Shown piece after piece: positions 19,075 through 27,219 of a stretch of 64,000 nt of DNA. The notes beneath the pieces were generated by a model, which searched no databases, had not been told where the DNA came from, and worked only from the letters and a program-made list of their open reading frames with translations. The DNA comes from Bacteroides sp. OM05-12. GTDB taxonomy: Bacteria > Bacteroidota > Bacteroidia > Bacteroidales > Bacteroidaceae. The translations under genes were made by a program, and so were the position numbers. Each line of letters begins with the position of its first letter. Within the stretch, counting starts at the first letter, position 1. The stretch is taken from positions 14,576 through 78,575 of the forward strand of contig NZ_QSUN01000018.1 of assembly GCF_003438995.1 (NCBI RefSeq). Reading direction: 5' to 3'.

Positions 19075-20280
19075 TTAATACAAACACCCAAACATCCAAA
19101 GCGGGATTCTATTACCGTTGCCAGTTTCAATATCATCAATAGCAAGATAACTATTCGGAAGATTTGCAATCTGATCGAATGTTTTGCGACTTCCACCAAC
19201 CTCAAACAAATACTTGCCATCGGCCATAAAATCGCCCTGCTTGGGCATTGTCAGAGTCGTAATTGCTCCAACCTGATTAGCAAAAAATGTTTCACGCATC
19301 GTCCCTTCCGAGACTTTGCCAGAAAGGGCGTACATCAGATTGGCATTATTAAGATATATCTTTTTCGGTCCGGTCAGGTGCTTGTAGTCTTTGATTTTAT
19401 TCGTAAGTAACCACAGCAACCCAGCGCGATCTAACAGATACAACATTTTAAGTGTCTGGTCACGCGTTGACTCCAATTGTGACGAGAGTTTATTGATGTT
19501 CGGTTCTAAGGGAACATTCTCGGCAATAACCATCAAGAGTTTCTTGATTTTCTGTGCGGTCGTGTAAGTAATATCTTCAACGGCAGGAATATCGCTATCG
19601 ATAACAAGTCGTGCAACCTCTCCAACTCGCATCAAGTAATCCTCCCCTGCCTCTTTATAGTAGGGATAATATCCTATCTGAAGATATCGGTCAAAATGTT
19701 TCAGCACTTTTATTTCAGAAGTAACATCCAGCGCATATTTTGTATGGGTTACAAGCAATTTTTCCAAATCGATGGATGGAATCGTTGCAATGCCCTCATA
19801 TTCGAGATATTCTCGGAACGATAACCCAGTAAGAGTGTAAAGCGATTGTCTGCGGGACAAATCTGCCACCGAATTTTCGATAGCAAGCATAGCAGATCCG
19901 GTATAGACAATATTCAAGTCAGGATAACTGTCATAGAAGTATTTGAGCAATGCCGTCCAATTCTTATACTTGTGTACTTCATCGAAATAAATATGCATCA
20001 CACCATGCGTATAGAGGAATTCAACTAACTCCTCCAATCTATGATTCTCAAACCACAAATTGTCAAGCGAAACATATAATACATCGTCTATGTTGTCAAA
20101 TGTTTCCTTGATATGTTGCATTAGCATGGTGGTCTTACCGACACCACGCGCTCCTTTTATTCCCACCAGTCGAACATCCCAGTTAATCCGGTCATACAAA
20201 TATCGTTTGAAACGCAAATCGGTCGTAGCGAGTTTTCGATGATAGGCATTTAATAAAGGCTGAATATCCGCATAATCCAT
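19075..20280 (-). CDS. AAA-family ATPase with DUF4143 C-terminal domain
   Basis: The 401-residue protein has Walker A GARGVGKTT (43-51), Walker B in MHIYFDEVHKYKN (near 96-108) and sensor VYTGSAMLAIE. The C-terminal half (MRETFFANQVGAITT, DFMADGKYLFEVGG) is the nuclease-like DUF4143 region. Such ATPases are very common in Bacteroidales accessory DNA; their function is largely unknown, with defence or stress roles proposed. It begins behind its own -7 box and lies 31 bases upstream of the HEPN gene on the same strand, so the two may be co-transcribed. Confidence 0.85.
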   Translation of the reverse strand: MDYADIQPLLNAYHRKLATTDLRFKRYLYDRINWDVRLVGIKGARGVGKTTMLMQHIKETFDNIDDVLYVSLDNLWFENHRLEELVEFLYTHGVMHIYFDEVHKYKNWTALLKYFYDSYPDLNIVYTGSAMLAIENSVADLSRRQSLYTLTGLSFREYLEYEGIATIPSIDLEKLLVTHTKYALDVTSEIKVLKHFDRYLQIGYYPYYKEAGEDYLMRVGEVARLVIDSDIPAVEDITYTTAQKIKKLLMVIAENVPLEPNINKLSSQLESTRDQTLKMLYLLDRAGLLWLLTNKIKDYKHLTGPKKIYLNNANLMYALSGKVSEGTMRETFFANQVGAITTLTMPKQGDFMADGKYLFEVGGSRKTFDQIANLPNSYLAIDDIETGNGNRIPLWMFGCLY

Positions 20281-20309
20281 AATGAAATCAATTTTGTAGG
20301 TTTTGAGTG

Positions 20310-20317
20310 CAAATATA
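20310..20317 (-). promoter_or_regulatory. -7 box of the DUF4143 ATPase gene
   Basis: TATATTTG on the minus strand, 30 bases upstream of the ATG, matches TAnnTTTG exactly. Confidence 0.55.
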
Positions 20318-20502
20318 GCAAAACACTTTCAGAAAAGCGAATTTTTTATCAATATTCACCTTTTCAAAAGTGCTATGTATCATGATATCTTTTTGCATAT
20401 ATCTATAAATGACTAAAAATTATTTCCGGCAACTTTTCCTCTACGGCTTATAAATCTGAAAATTGAATATGACAATGAAATATTTAGCTTTAATTCTTAG
20501 CG

Positions 20503-21270
20503 TCATTCTTTCAATCGTCCGATAGCTTTCCGGATACCATAGGCTACCGATGTCATATTGTTTCTTGCAGCGGACAAGGCAGACGAGAGGCTTGAGGCGG
20601 AAACGAACCTTGTATCGTCCTTGGATCGCAAGAACCGGCCACGGTTCAAGACGGATTGCCAATGAGATTGAATAAATGTGTTTTCGAGGAGCGCATCAAA
20701 CAAAATTGCCACATATCGAACTGTGTTCACGCGGAGGTAGAAGCCCTCCTTGCAAGCAAAGAGGGCTTCCATATCTTCGATGCGCACGGGAATACAAAAC
20801 AGATGGTAAGTATTGGCACAAGATACAATACCAGCCATCTGTTCACGGGTGAAGTTGCAGCCAAAAGAAAGAGGATGATTGCTTATCGGCTCATCAATAC
20901 AGCACTTACCGGTTATAGACAGTGATTCAGATATATCATACATCCGCTTTATCTCCATGCACTCCTCAAACGAGAATGAGTCGGCTATAAAAAGAGATTT
21001 GACGAGGTTGGCGCATTCGGTTAGCAGTCCTTTGACGATATGGATGTTCATTTCGTGGCAGTTCCGGCAGACGGCATGATTGCAATCAATGTACCGGTGC
21101 CTGTTTATGAAGTCATCCAAGTAGCGATCATACCGCTTGCCATCTACTATGACATCTTGAAGATAAAGCTCTCTCGCTTCAGAGAGTAAGATAAAAAATT
21201 CTTCTGCTACATCCTGTTCCGTAGCAAAATGATGCAAGTGTAGGCTTTCTCCAAAAAGAGAGAGAGCCAT
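20503..21270 (-). CDS. Unrecognised protein with CxxC-like cysteine cluster
   Basis: I do not recognise this 255-residue protein. It has no signal peptide or membrane helix. Cys63, Cys68 and Cys71 (CNHAVCRNCHE) look metal-binding; further Cys and His residues follow (GKCCIDEP, CANTYHLFC). A basic C-terminus (SAARNNMTSVAYGIRKAIGR) could bind nucleic acid. It lies alone between the AAA ATPase and the tatC operon. The codon pattern and lack of internal stops support a real gene; function unknown. Confidence 0.65.
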   Translation of the reverse strand: MALSLFGESLHLHHFATEQDVAEEFFILLSEARELYLQDVIVDGKRYDRYLDDFINRHRYIDCNHAVCRNCHEMNIHIVKGLLTECANLVKSLFIADSFSFEECMEIKRMYDISESLSITGKCCIDEPISNHPLSFGCNFTREQMAGIVSCANTYHLFCIPVRIEDMEALFACKEGFYLRVNTVRYVAILFDALLENTFIQSHWQSVLNRGRFLRSKDDTRFVSASSLSSALSAARNNMTSVAYGIRKAIGRLKE

Positions 21271-21386
21271 TATTCAATCTTTTCATTATAAATTTATTTT
21301 TATGGATTTATATTTTAATTACAAAGGGCTTTACTAAAGCTATTTAAGAAATCATTGCAGAGCATTGTTTCTATTGGTAATCTTCA

Positions 21387-22178
21387 TTAAGGCTCACTAT
21401 TTTTCGCTGCTTTATTTACGATTAGAATACTCACCTCGTAAAGTATCCACATCGGCAGGGCTACGAGCGACAACGTAAAGACATCCGAAGTCGGGGTAAT
21501 GATTGCCGCCACGACAAGAATGATTACGATGGCATGTTTCCGGTAGCGGCGCATGAAACCGTCCGAAAGGAATCCCAACTTGGCAAAGAGCCACGAAAGC
21601 ATGGGGATTTCAAAAACGAGTCCCATTGCAAGACACATCATCACCAGCGTTGAAATATACGAATCGAGGGTAATGAGATTATCCACCTCGCCACTGACCT
21701 GATAAGTCCCCAAGAAACGGAATGTCAGCGGAAAAATCAGAAAGTAGCTGATCAATACCCCCAGACAGAACATCACGTAGCCTCCTCCGACCACTTTCGT
21801 AACATAACGCCGTTCGTTTTCATAAAGTGCAGGCGATACGAACCGGAACAACTGGTAAAGGATATACGGCGAAGCGCACAACACTCCGGCACATAGTGCA
21901 GTCTTCATGTGAATGATGAACTGCTGTGCCAGTCCCGTGTTGATGAGCCGGACGGAGAAAGATTCGGATAAGTCTCCGCTCCATGCCGCGATCCGGTTGA
22001 AAAGACGGTAGGTAATGAATCCGTCGCTCTTGGGGGCAAGTACGACTGAAAATAGTGCTTCTTTGAAAAAGAACGCCACCATGCCGAACCCGACGGTTAC
22101 GAGGACGATCTTTACAATCGCCGCCCGCAACACGTCGAGGTGTTCCCAAAAGGATTGTTTGTTCTCCACCGCCATCAT
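21387..22178 (-). CDS. tatC: Sec-independent protein translocase TatC
   Basis: TatC is the receptor for twin-arginine signal peptides in the inner membrane. The 263-residue protein starts MMAVENKQSFWEHLDVLRAA, with the family FxEHLxxLR motif, and shows six hydrophobic helices including PYILYQLFRFVSPALYENER (conserved P and FxxPaLxxxE). It begins 3 bases after tatA. As the last gene of an operon with three flavodoxin lipoproteins, on an element carrying Tat substrates, it is probably a dedicated translocase for the cargo. Confidence 0.93.
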   Translation of the reverse strand: MMAVENKQSFWEHLDVLRAAIVKIVLVTVGFGMVAFFFKEALFSVVLAPKSDGFITYRLFNRIAAWSGDLSESFSVRLINTGLAQQFIIHMKTALCAGVLCASPYILYQLFRFVSPALYENERRYVTKVVGGGYVMFCLGVLISYFLIFPLTFRFLGTYQVSGEVDNLITLDSYISTLVMMCLAMGLVFEIPMLSWLFAKLGFLSDGFMRRYRKHAIVIILVVAAIITPTSDVFTLSLVALPMWILYEVSILIVNKAAKNSEP

Positions 22179-22181
22179 CGG

Positions 22182-22373
22182 TTATTCCTTTTTTTCAGGC
22201 TCCGTTTCTATCTCCTGTTTCATCTCGTTCATCCCTTCCTTGAATGAACGTACTCCTTTTCCGATACCTTTCATCAGTTCGGGAATCTTTTTGCCGCCGA
22301 AAAACAGCAATACCACGAGTGCGATCAGCAACACTTCCTGCATGCCGATACCGCCGATAAACAATGGTGTCAT
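22182..22373 (-). CDS. tatA: Sec-independent protein translocase TatA/TatE
   Basis: The 63-residue protein has one N-terminal helix ([17 protein letters not shown]) followed by the conserved [20 protein letters not shown] hinge and amphipathic helix. It is the pore-forming TatA subunit. No TatB gene is present, so this would be a minimal TatAC system. An internal ATG (codon 11) is an alternative start, but the longer form with [12 protein letters not shown] fits TatA N-termini. It lies 3 bases upstream of tatC and about 20 bases after the flavodoxin fusion gene. Confidence 0.92.
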   Translation of the reverse strand: MTPLFIGGIGMQEVLLIALVVLLFFGGKKIPELMKGIGKGVRSFKEGMNEMKQEIETEPEKKE

Positions 22374-22393
22374 ATTATTGCTTTTAATTTTGG

Positions 22394-23494
22394 TTATTGT
22401 ACATTATCGAACATAAACTCCAAACGGCTGTCCATCTCATCAAAAATCTCCAAATCAGAGGTTACTTTTCCTATCGGGATAATACGCATGGTAAGTTGTC
22501 CCATATTTGGGTCATCGGCTTTCGCGTAAAAGATGGCTATCGTGTTATTGGAAGGGCAATAGGTGATGTCGCCGTTCTCGAACCGGAGCTGTCCTTCTTC
22601 GGTATGGGTGGGGCGTTGTGGCATGGAACCGTAATATTCGCGGCCGCCGTAACGTCCTAAAGTTGCAGTCAGCGGAAACATACCCCTGATTTCATTCGCC
22701 AGCGGTGTGTCGAGCCATTCCCCGGTAAAAGTATGTCCGCCGGCAGTAATACGAATCGACTTGCCTTGCGGTTCTTCACGCCCGATACCGATTCGTTCGA
22801 GCCAGCTCTGCACCCGCGATTCTGCGGAAGGTACATCCGTAGCCTCGATTGCGATTCCGTCAGGGACATTCGCACCGGATGCGGAAGTCTGCACGGAACG
22901 ATAGCTGCTGCCGGCTCCATATCCGTCATGGGTACAGAATGGCACAACGGTCTTGCCCGAAAAATCATAGGCCGAAAGGAATGAAAGTACCGCCTGCGGA
23001 ACATCGGTTGCCCACACGGGATAACCGATGAAAACCACATCGTATTGATCCATGTTTTCAATGCTGTTTTTAAGTAACGGAAGTGTTCCTGCCGCCTGCT
23101 CCGCGTGATTCTGATCACGGACATCATCGAACTCCGTCGGATACGGGGCGGTCGTTTCTATCAGATGCAAATCTCCGCCGACAGCCGTTTGGATATATCG
23201 GGCCACCACCTCGGTTGTACCCCGGCGGGTTCCTTTATCGATGATAATGCTTGCTCCGGTCGAGGCATCCACGTCAGAGGCATAATTCGTATTCCCCCAA
23301 CGGCTGAACCAAGCGATCAGGATTTTCCCATTCCCGGGTTTAACTGTTCCCGAGCCGTCATCGTTATCTTCATTGTCCCCCGGATTGTCAGGAGTATCCG
23401 GAGTTTCGGCCTGTGGCTCATCATTCCCTTCGCTGCATCCGGCAAAAGTCATTACCGGAACAAGCAGCAATAAACATATGAATAATCGTTTCAT
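22394..23494 (-). CDS. Flavodoxin lipoprotein fused to a cyclophilin-like domain
   Basis: The 366-residue protein has a lipoprotein signal ([20 protein letters not shown], lipid Cys20) and an acidic Pro/Asp/Asn linker (about 24-52). A flavodoxin domain starts [13 protein letters not shown], with [17 protein letters not shown], and the C-terminal domain (about 240-366) resembles the cyclophilin-like fold family of short-chain redox partners ([32 protein letters not shown]). It would be a surface or periplasmic FMN protein. It lies 13 bases after the previous flavodoxin in an operon ending with tatA-tatC. Confidence 0.85.
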   Translation of the reverse strand: MKRLFICLLLLVPVMTFAGCSEGNDEPQAETPDTPDNPGDNEDNDDGSGTVKPGNGKILIAWFSRWGNTNYASDVDASTGASIIIDKGTRRGTTEVVARYIQTAVGGDLHLIETTAPYPTEFDDVRDQNHAEQAAGTLPLLKNSIENMDQYDVVFIGYPVWATDVPQAVLSFLSAYDFSGKTVVPFCTHDGYGAGSSYRSVQTSASGANVPDGIAIEATDVPSAESRVQSWLERIGIGREEPQGKSIRITAGGHTFTGEWLDTPLANEIRGMFPLTATLGRYGGREYYGSMPQRPTHTEEGQLRFENGDITYCPSNNTIAIFYAKADDPNMGQLTMRIIPIGKVTSDLEIFDEMDSRLEFMFDNVQ

Positions 23495-23506
23495 CTTTCT
23501 TTTCGT

Positions 23507-24166
23507 TTAATTGATTTCATTCAACCAGTCTGCAATCATCGAGTGGCATCCGGATGTTTGGGATGAACGTATCCACAGGCTTGGAGTAAGGAAATTTCCT
23601 TCCGGGATAAGTCGTTTGGCATCCGACTCAACTCCACTGATTCCACTGCTTGCGCTCGATACTATCAGACCAATGCTTTTCCCTTTCATTTCACTGCCGT
23701 GTTGAAACAGGTATGTTTGCAGTGGGGCTGCCATATTGCTCCACCACAACGGCGCTCCTATGATAATTCTGTCATAATCAGCTATATTCACATCTACGGA
23801 TTTGATAGCCGGATAAGAACTCTCGTCATTCGGATTGTTCCGGATAGCCTGAATCAGCGCGCTGCCGATAGCGTAATTGTTTGCGGCATAGTCGAGTCCT
23901 TCTTCGGCAGGTTCTATTCTTACCGCATCCGCCTCTATTTGTGTTTGCAAATCGGTCACGATGGTATGTACATTATTCGTGAAACTGTAATACACAATCA
24001 GCGTCTTGCCCGTAGGGTCGGGGTTGGGATTGTCGGGGTTGTCCGGATTTTCCGGCGTATCCGGGATTTCGGTTTCCGGGCCATCAGGTCCGTTGTCATC
24101 GGGAGAGCAGGCGCTCAATCCCACCGCTACAAAAGCGGCAAATAGTAGATACAGAAACTTTTTCAT
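23507..24166 (-). CDS. Flavodoxin-family lipoprotein
   Basis: The 219-residue protein starts MKKFLYLLFAAFVAVGLSAC (lipid Cys20) with a Pro/Asp/Asn-rich linker (21-52). The flavodoxin core has TLIVYYSFTNNVHT (FMN phosphate loop), IIIGAPLWWSNMAAPLQTYL and ASSGISGVESDAKRL. FMN binding and electron transfer outside the cytoplasm are expected. It is middle in an operon of three flavodoxins and tatAC, with 36 and 12 base gaps. Confidence 0.85.
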   Translation of the reverse strand: MKKFLYLLFAAFVAVGLSACSPDDNGPDGPETEIPDTPENPDNPDNPNPDPTGKTLIVYYSFTNNVHTIVTDLQTQIEADAVRIEPAEEGLDYAANNYAIGSALIQAIRNNPNDESSYPAIKSVDVNIADYDRIIIGAPLWWSNMAAPLQTYLFQHGSEMKGKSIGLIVSSASSGISGVESDAKRLIPEGNFLTPSLWIRSSQTSGCHSMIADWLNEIN

Positions 24167-24202
24167 AATGCTTCTCGTTGTTAAAAATTAAATTATTTGT
24201 TA

Positions 24203-24802
24203 TTATTCGATAATACCTATTTGTTTGAGCCATTTTTCAACGTCTTCCCGAGAGTTTTCAGCCCGGTTTCCATACACGGCCAAACTGCCGAGTAATGTCG
24301 AGTTGGGGCATACCGAACGGATATCGGACACGCTTTGAGCCGTGCCACTGCCACCATGCGTACAGAAGGGTGCTATGTACTTCCCCGACAGATCGTAGCC
24401 TGCCAGAAAGCTCTTCATGGCCGGGGTAAGATGCCCGCCCCAGATGGGGGTTCCGACAATCAGCGTGTCGTACTCGTCCATGTTCTCTACCTTTGTTTTC
24501 AATTCCGGGCGATAATCGCTCTCCAACTCTCCGGGGGCAATTTGTATTACCTCCTCGTAAGAATCGGGATAAGGAATAACTGTCTCCACTTCCACTATAT
24601 CGCAACCGACAAGATCGTGTATGTGGTTGGCGACCATTCGGGTATTTCCACCCCATGAGAAATAGACAATGAGAATTTTTCCGGCATCTCCTGAAATCGT
24701 ATCTCCCGATCCTACCGTTGCCGATTCTTCACTGCTGCAAGAAACAAGGGTGAATAGCAGCATAACTATCATTGTCAATAATCCTTTTACGTTCATATTC
24801 AT
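24203..24802 (-). CDS. Flavodoxin-family lipoprotein, first gene of the flavodoxin-Tat operon
   Basis: From the ATG at 24802 the 199-residue protein has a lipoprotein signal (MNMNVKGLLTMIVMLLFTLV, then SC with Cys22). The flavodoxin core includes ILIVYFSWGGNTRMVA, TLIVGTPIWGGHLTPAMKSF and FCTHGGSGTAQSVSDI. The upstream extension to 24829 overlaps the promoter -7 box and is rejected. The AraC-type operator and promoter at 24827-24882 sits directly in front, so this gene opens the operon 24203 to 21387. Confidence 0.86.
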   Translation of the reverse strand: MNMNVKGLLTMIVMLLFTLVSCSSEESATVGSGDTISGDAGKILIVYFSWGGNTRMVANHIHDLVGCDIVEVETVIPYPDSYEEVIQIAPGELESDYRPELKTKVENMDEYDTLIVGTPIWGGHLTPAMKSFLAGYDLSGKYIAPFCTHGGSGTAQSVSDIRSVCPNSTLLGSLAVYGNRAENSREDVEKWLKQIGIIE

Positions 24803-24826
24803 TATGTTTTTAATTTTTCTACAATA

Positions 24827-24882
24827 CAAAAGTATGGAAGCCGGAGAAGATAACCTTTGTTGCCCAGCTCAATTAAGTTTGT
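24827..24882 (-). promoter_or_regulatory. AraC-regulon promoter, copy 1 (flavodoxin-tatAC operon)
   Basis: On the minus strand ACAAA (24882-24878), then TTGAGC (TGAGC starting at 24871), then CAACAAA, then the -7 box TACTTTTG (24834-24827). TGAGC begins exactly 37 bases before the -7 box, as in the copies at 27149, 32543, 34601 and 35504. The TGA of the motif is also the stop codon of the truncated AraC gene. Confidence 0.75.
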
Positions 24883-25465
24883 TATCAGGCTCAAATGGAA
24901 ATTCTTTCCAGACGATGTCTCTTTCTACCCGTGGCTTCAACAGGTCGAACACGTCCATTCCGCACTTTCCAGCAAAGTCGAACAAATTGGCCGCATATCG
25001 TTTGTCCATATTTATTAAGGTATAAGCAACTTCTATCGTTTTTAACCGCAATAGTGTTTCCGGCAAAGGTTGCTTCCGGTGAAGATAAGGGACTAATGAC
25101 TGGAAGAAACTCTCTATCCCGGGACACGCCGACAAGAGATGCAGGGCCGGAAGAGCTTCCATTGTATGTTTCCGAAACGAGCTGTCCAGTGTTTGGTAAA
25201 ACTCGCAAAGGAAATGTCTTGGAAACGAAAAGTACAACATCCTACATGGGGCATCCACTTCCGGTTCTGCATAAAGATGCGAGTAACTGTCCCTTCCGAT
25301 AAAGGCACAATCTCCCCGGACAATACTCAATGCTTCACCGCACTGGTTCCGCAAATGCAACTGCCCGCTATACAAATAAACCAGCGTGTATCGGGGAAAA
25401 AGGTGGTAGGCATGGGAAGTCGCATGAATTGACCAAAAAGAATAAATATCCTGTTCTTCGTTCAT
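24869..25465 (-). CDS. Truncated AraC-type regulator (sensor domain only)
   Basis: The 198-residue protein aligns by eye to the N-terminal part of the full AraC regulator at 34670-35482. Shared patterns are LVYLYSGQLHLRN vs LIYLCSGELEIEE, GDCAFIGRDSYSHLY vs GDCAFMRRDNRMWLQ, FLCEFYQTL vs FLREFYQTL, and LINMDKRYAANLFDF vs LLNTDRNLYASLFDF. It stops at MDVFDLL plus a divergent tail, with no helix-turn-helix. It may be a decayed regulator or a ligand-binding partner that titrates the full-length protein. It follows the DUF6282 gene by 8 bases in one operon. Confidence 0.75.
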   Translation of the reverse strand: MNEEQDIYSFWSIHATSHAYHLFPRYTLVYLYSGQLHLRNQCGEALSIVRGDCAFIGRDSYSHLYAEPEVDAPCRMLYFSFPRHFLCEFYQTLDSSFRKHTMEALPALHLLSACPGIESFFQSLVPYLHRKQPLPETLLRLKTIEVAYTLINMDKRYAANLFDFAGKCGMDVFDLLKPRVERDIVWKEFPFEPDNKLN

Positions 25466-25473
25466 GTTCTTTA

Positions 25474-26484
25474 TTATATTGCCGACAATCCGACAAGTGT
25501 CGCCGGATTGTCGCGTACCATGTAATTGACTTGTTGCTGCGACAACCCGTTTTCGAGCAACGCCCGGATACAGCGACGCATACCTTCAACTGGATGGGGC
25601 ATTCCCACCTGCCCGAGGTCTGTCGTTATGATGCTGTGTTCCGGGGCTATACGGACGAACCCCGCAAACTCCTTGTCGCTCATCCGTTCAAAGTCTGGTA
25701 ATCCCGTACCCGGGCCCCATAAGTTGGTTATATAACTGTACTCAATCCATGCCCCGGAATCAATACATCGTTTTATTTGGTCGTAGGTCATTTTCCAAAT
25801 GCCGGAATTGGCATGAGTTACAACGAATTTCTTTACACCGACTTCACGGGCTTTGCGGGCCAGCGTGATGCTTTCTTCGGGGGAAGAGTGTCCGGTAGCG
25901 AAAATGATATCCGCCTCGGCACATATTTCCATTACCTGCACGACTTCCGGCAGGACATGCCCATTGTCATCCAACACGGGAATACCCTCTTTTTTTCCAT
26001 GATACCGGATATTCTGGTAAACAGCATCCTGTGTAGGCATCCAGATGCAGCGGCAAAGGTTGCCTGTTGTATTCACAGCCTTTTCCGCAGCGAACGTGTT
26101 CACTTTTTCTCCATGTACCCGATTCATGCAAAGGCTTCCGAACACCTCGAAATCCGGCAATACCTGACGAATTAAATATGCCCTGTCATGACTACTGAAA
26201 TCATTAGATTTGAACAACATGGATTTATATCCGGCATCATGAGCGGCACGGGCAAATTCCAGTTCATTTCCCAAGCGGGCTTTGGAGTCCGGAGCAGCGT
26301 GCAGATGAATATCGCTGACACCGCGGAGCAATTCATCTGTTCCCGAAAAATTGAAATCTTCACTATCAGTAAACGTCGGTATCCCGGCTTTCGACGGTAA
26401 TATGCCGGAAAGGAGCATGGCTCCTCCCGCAATCATGGAATTACGAATAAAATCCCGGCGTGACAGACCTTGTTTATCTTTCAT
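25474..26484 (-). CDS. DUF6282 family amidohydrolase-like protein with Tat signal
   Basis: The 336-residue protein begins with a twin-arginine signal (LSRRDFIRN at 7-15, then a hydrophobic stretch SMIAGGAMLLSGILPSKAG). The mature part has metal-ligand patterns of an amidohydrolase-like TIM barrel: SDIHLHAAPD, FATGHSSPEESI, VVTHANSG and TTDLGQ. This matches the DUF6282 family, whose substrate is unknown. Folding with bound metal before export would explain Tat use. It overlaps the preceding flavodoxin gene by 11 bases and belongs to the 27,149 promoter operon. Confidence 0.82.
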   Translation of the reverse strand: MKDKQGLSRRDFIRNSMIAGGAMLLSGILPSKAGIPTFTDSEDFNFSGTDELLRGVSDIHLHAAPDSKARLGNELEFARAAHDAGYKSMLFKSNDFSSHDRAYLIRQVLPDFEVFGSLCMNRVHGEKVNTFAAEKAVNTTGNLCRCIWMPTQDAVYQNIRYHGKKEGIPVLDDNGHVLPEVVQVMEICAEADIIFATGHSSPEESITLARKAREVGVKKFVVTHANSGIWKMTYDQIKRCIDSGAWIEYSYITNLWGPGTGLPDFERMSDKEFAGFVRIAPEHSIITTDLGQVGMPHPVEGMRRCIRALLENGLSQQQVNYMVRDNPATLVGLSAI

Positions 26485-27118
26485 CGTTTTCTTCTTGATT
26501 CAGTTCGACAATACCGATTTTTTGCAACCATGCAATAACACGGTCGTATGCGGTGTCGTATGTTCCTCTGCGAATCTGTATGCCCTCCAAAACGGTAGAT
26601 TGCGGGCAAAGGGAACGAATGAGCCGATAGCTCGCCTCGGCAGAACTGGTTCCACTGGTGCAGAATGGCACAACGGTTTTTCCGGCAAGGTCGTGTGTTG
26701 TCAGGAAAGAGCGGATAGGAGGGGCCGCCGTTTCCACCCAAATCGGATAACCTATGAATATGACATCGTATAAATCGATGTCCTCTATCCGGGTTGTGAG
26801 AGGCGGACAATATTCGGTCGCTACTTCTTCCCTGATCTGTGCCAGCAAAGTGTCATAGTCATCGGTGTAAGTATCTACGGTTTCGATCTCCACAAGGTCG
26901 CTCTTTACCGTATCATGAATATAACCGGCAATCGTCCGTGTGTTGCCCGTGTGGGAAAAATAGACGATCAGAATTTTTCTGTTTCCCGAAGGCTCCGCGG
27001 GTTCTTCCGGTTTTTCGACCGGAGGAGTGTCCGGTGAATCCGTTTGGGGGTCATTGGCTGAGCAGCCTGTTACGGCTAACATAAGCCATGCTAAAAGCAA
27101 TAAAATCTTCTTTTCCAT
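26474..27118 (-). CDS. Flavodoxin-family lipoprotein
   Basis: The 214-residue protein has a lipoprotein signal (MEKKILLLLAWLMLAVTGC, lipid Cys19) and a Pro/Glu-rich linker. The flavodoxin domain has ILIVYFSHTGNTRTIAGYI, VIFIGYPIWVETAAPPIRSF and FCTSGTSSAEASYRLI. It is closely similar in layout to the other flavodoxins of the element. First gene of its operon, behind the AraC-type promoter at 27149-27204; it overlaps the DUF6282 gene. Confidence 0.86.
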   Translation of the reverse strand: MEKKILLLLAWLMLAVTGCSANDPQTDSPDTPPVEKPEEPAEPSGNRKILIVYFSHTGNTRTIAGYIHDTVKSDLVEIETVDTYTDDYDTLLAQIREEVATEYCPPLTTRIEDIDLYDVIFIGYPIWVETAAPPIRSFLTTHDLAGKTVVPFCTSGTSSAEASYRLIRSLCPQSTVLEGIQIRRGTYDTAYDRVIAWLQKIGIVELNQEENDER

Positions 27119-27148
27119 ATCAGTTTCTATTTAGTTATTCAACTGACA

Positions 27149-27204
27149 CAAAGGTAAAAGCAAAGCCCCGCAACATATTTGCTGCGAGGCTCAATTTGCT
27201 TTGT
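27149..27204 (-). promoter_or_regulatory. AraC-regulon promoter, copy 2 (flavodoxin-DUF6282 operon)
   Basis: Minus strand: ACAAA (from 27204), TTGAGCCTCGCAGCAAA (TGAGC from 27193), TTGCGGGGC, then -7 box TACCTTTG (27156-27149). TGAGC to -7 distance is 37. GCCtcGCAGCAAA and TTGCgGGGC also form an inverted repeat. Confidence 0.8.
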
Positions 27205-27219
27205 TCTGGAGTCCGGTTC

